Below, piece by piece: positions 15,714-15,719 of a stretch of DNA of 15,719 bases (the stretch's first letter is position 1; each line of letters begins with the position of its first letter). The notes under the pieces were generated by a model. That model saw nothing but the letters and a program-made list of their open reading frames with translations, was not told where the DNA came from and did no database searches. Both the position numbers and the translations under genes were made by a program. The DNA is taken from contig CAYOUD010000052.1 of NCBI GenBank assembly GCA_964407055.1, forward strand, positions 1 to 15,719, read 5' to 3'. The stretch is from JAQIBY01 sp964407055 (GTDB taxonomy: Bacteria > Bacteroidota > Bacteroidia > Bacteroidales > ML635J-15).

Positions 15714-15719
15714 TATACT

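Overview
The window reads as chromosomal DNA of an AT-rich member of the Bacteroidota, most likely Bacteroidales or a marine relative such as the Marinilabiliales. The phylum call is firm. Two secreted proteins end in type IX secretion (T9SS) sorting domains with the YPNP motif. Several upstream regions carry the Bacteroidota -7 promoter element TAnnTTTG, and starts lack Shine-Dalgarno sequences. The order-level call is inference from gene content, for example a 56-residue 2[4Fe-4S] ferredoxin. No mobile element, CRISPR array, rRNA, tRNA or phage gene was found.

Layout, left to right. Positions 1-765 (minus): a short 2[4Fe-4S] ferredoxin followed by a strong intrinsic terminator, then a family 2 glycosyltransferase that starts 5 bases after the terminator and loses its reading frame near the window edge. 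Positions 1050-6640 (minus): a two-gene unit for exported T9SS cargo, made of a 1224-residue Asp-box/PKD/CUB-like protein and an M1 metallopeptidase, with 2 bases between stop and start. Positions 6641-6854: a divergent promoter region. Positions 6855-9244 (plus): an AI-2E/PerM-family membrane protein and an aspartate kinase, 2 bases apart. Positions 9241-9912 (minus): uracil phosphoribosyltransferase, converging on the kinase gene so that both stop codons share TTAA.

Positions 10036-13653 (minus): a tight operon of radC, a FemAB-like acyltransferase, a NodB-type polysaccharide deacetylase and a GNAT-type acetyltransferase with a long extra C-terminal region. The last two junctions are ATGA overlaps. 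The three enzymes after radC look like a cell-surface glycan or amino-sugar modification set. Positions 13786-14205 hold rpsT (ribosomal protein S20) with its own promoter and two tandem terminators. Positions 14274-15641 (minus): a class 3-type aldehyde dehydrogenase with a good promoter at the right edge.

Most genes are ordinary housekeeping or envelope functions. I see no clear new defence or mobile system. The items most worth a second look are the coupled T9SS cargo pair with its CUB-like insertion, the radC-led envelope operon with the two-part GNAT protein, the terminator abutting the glycosyltransferase start, and the broken 3' end of that gene.
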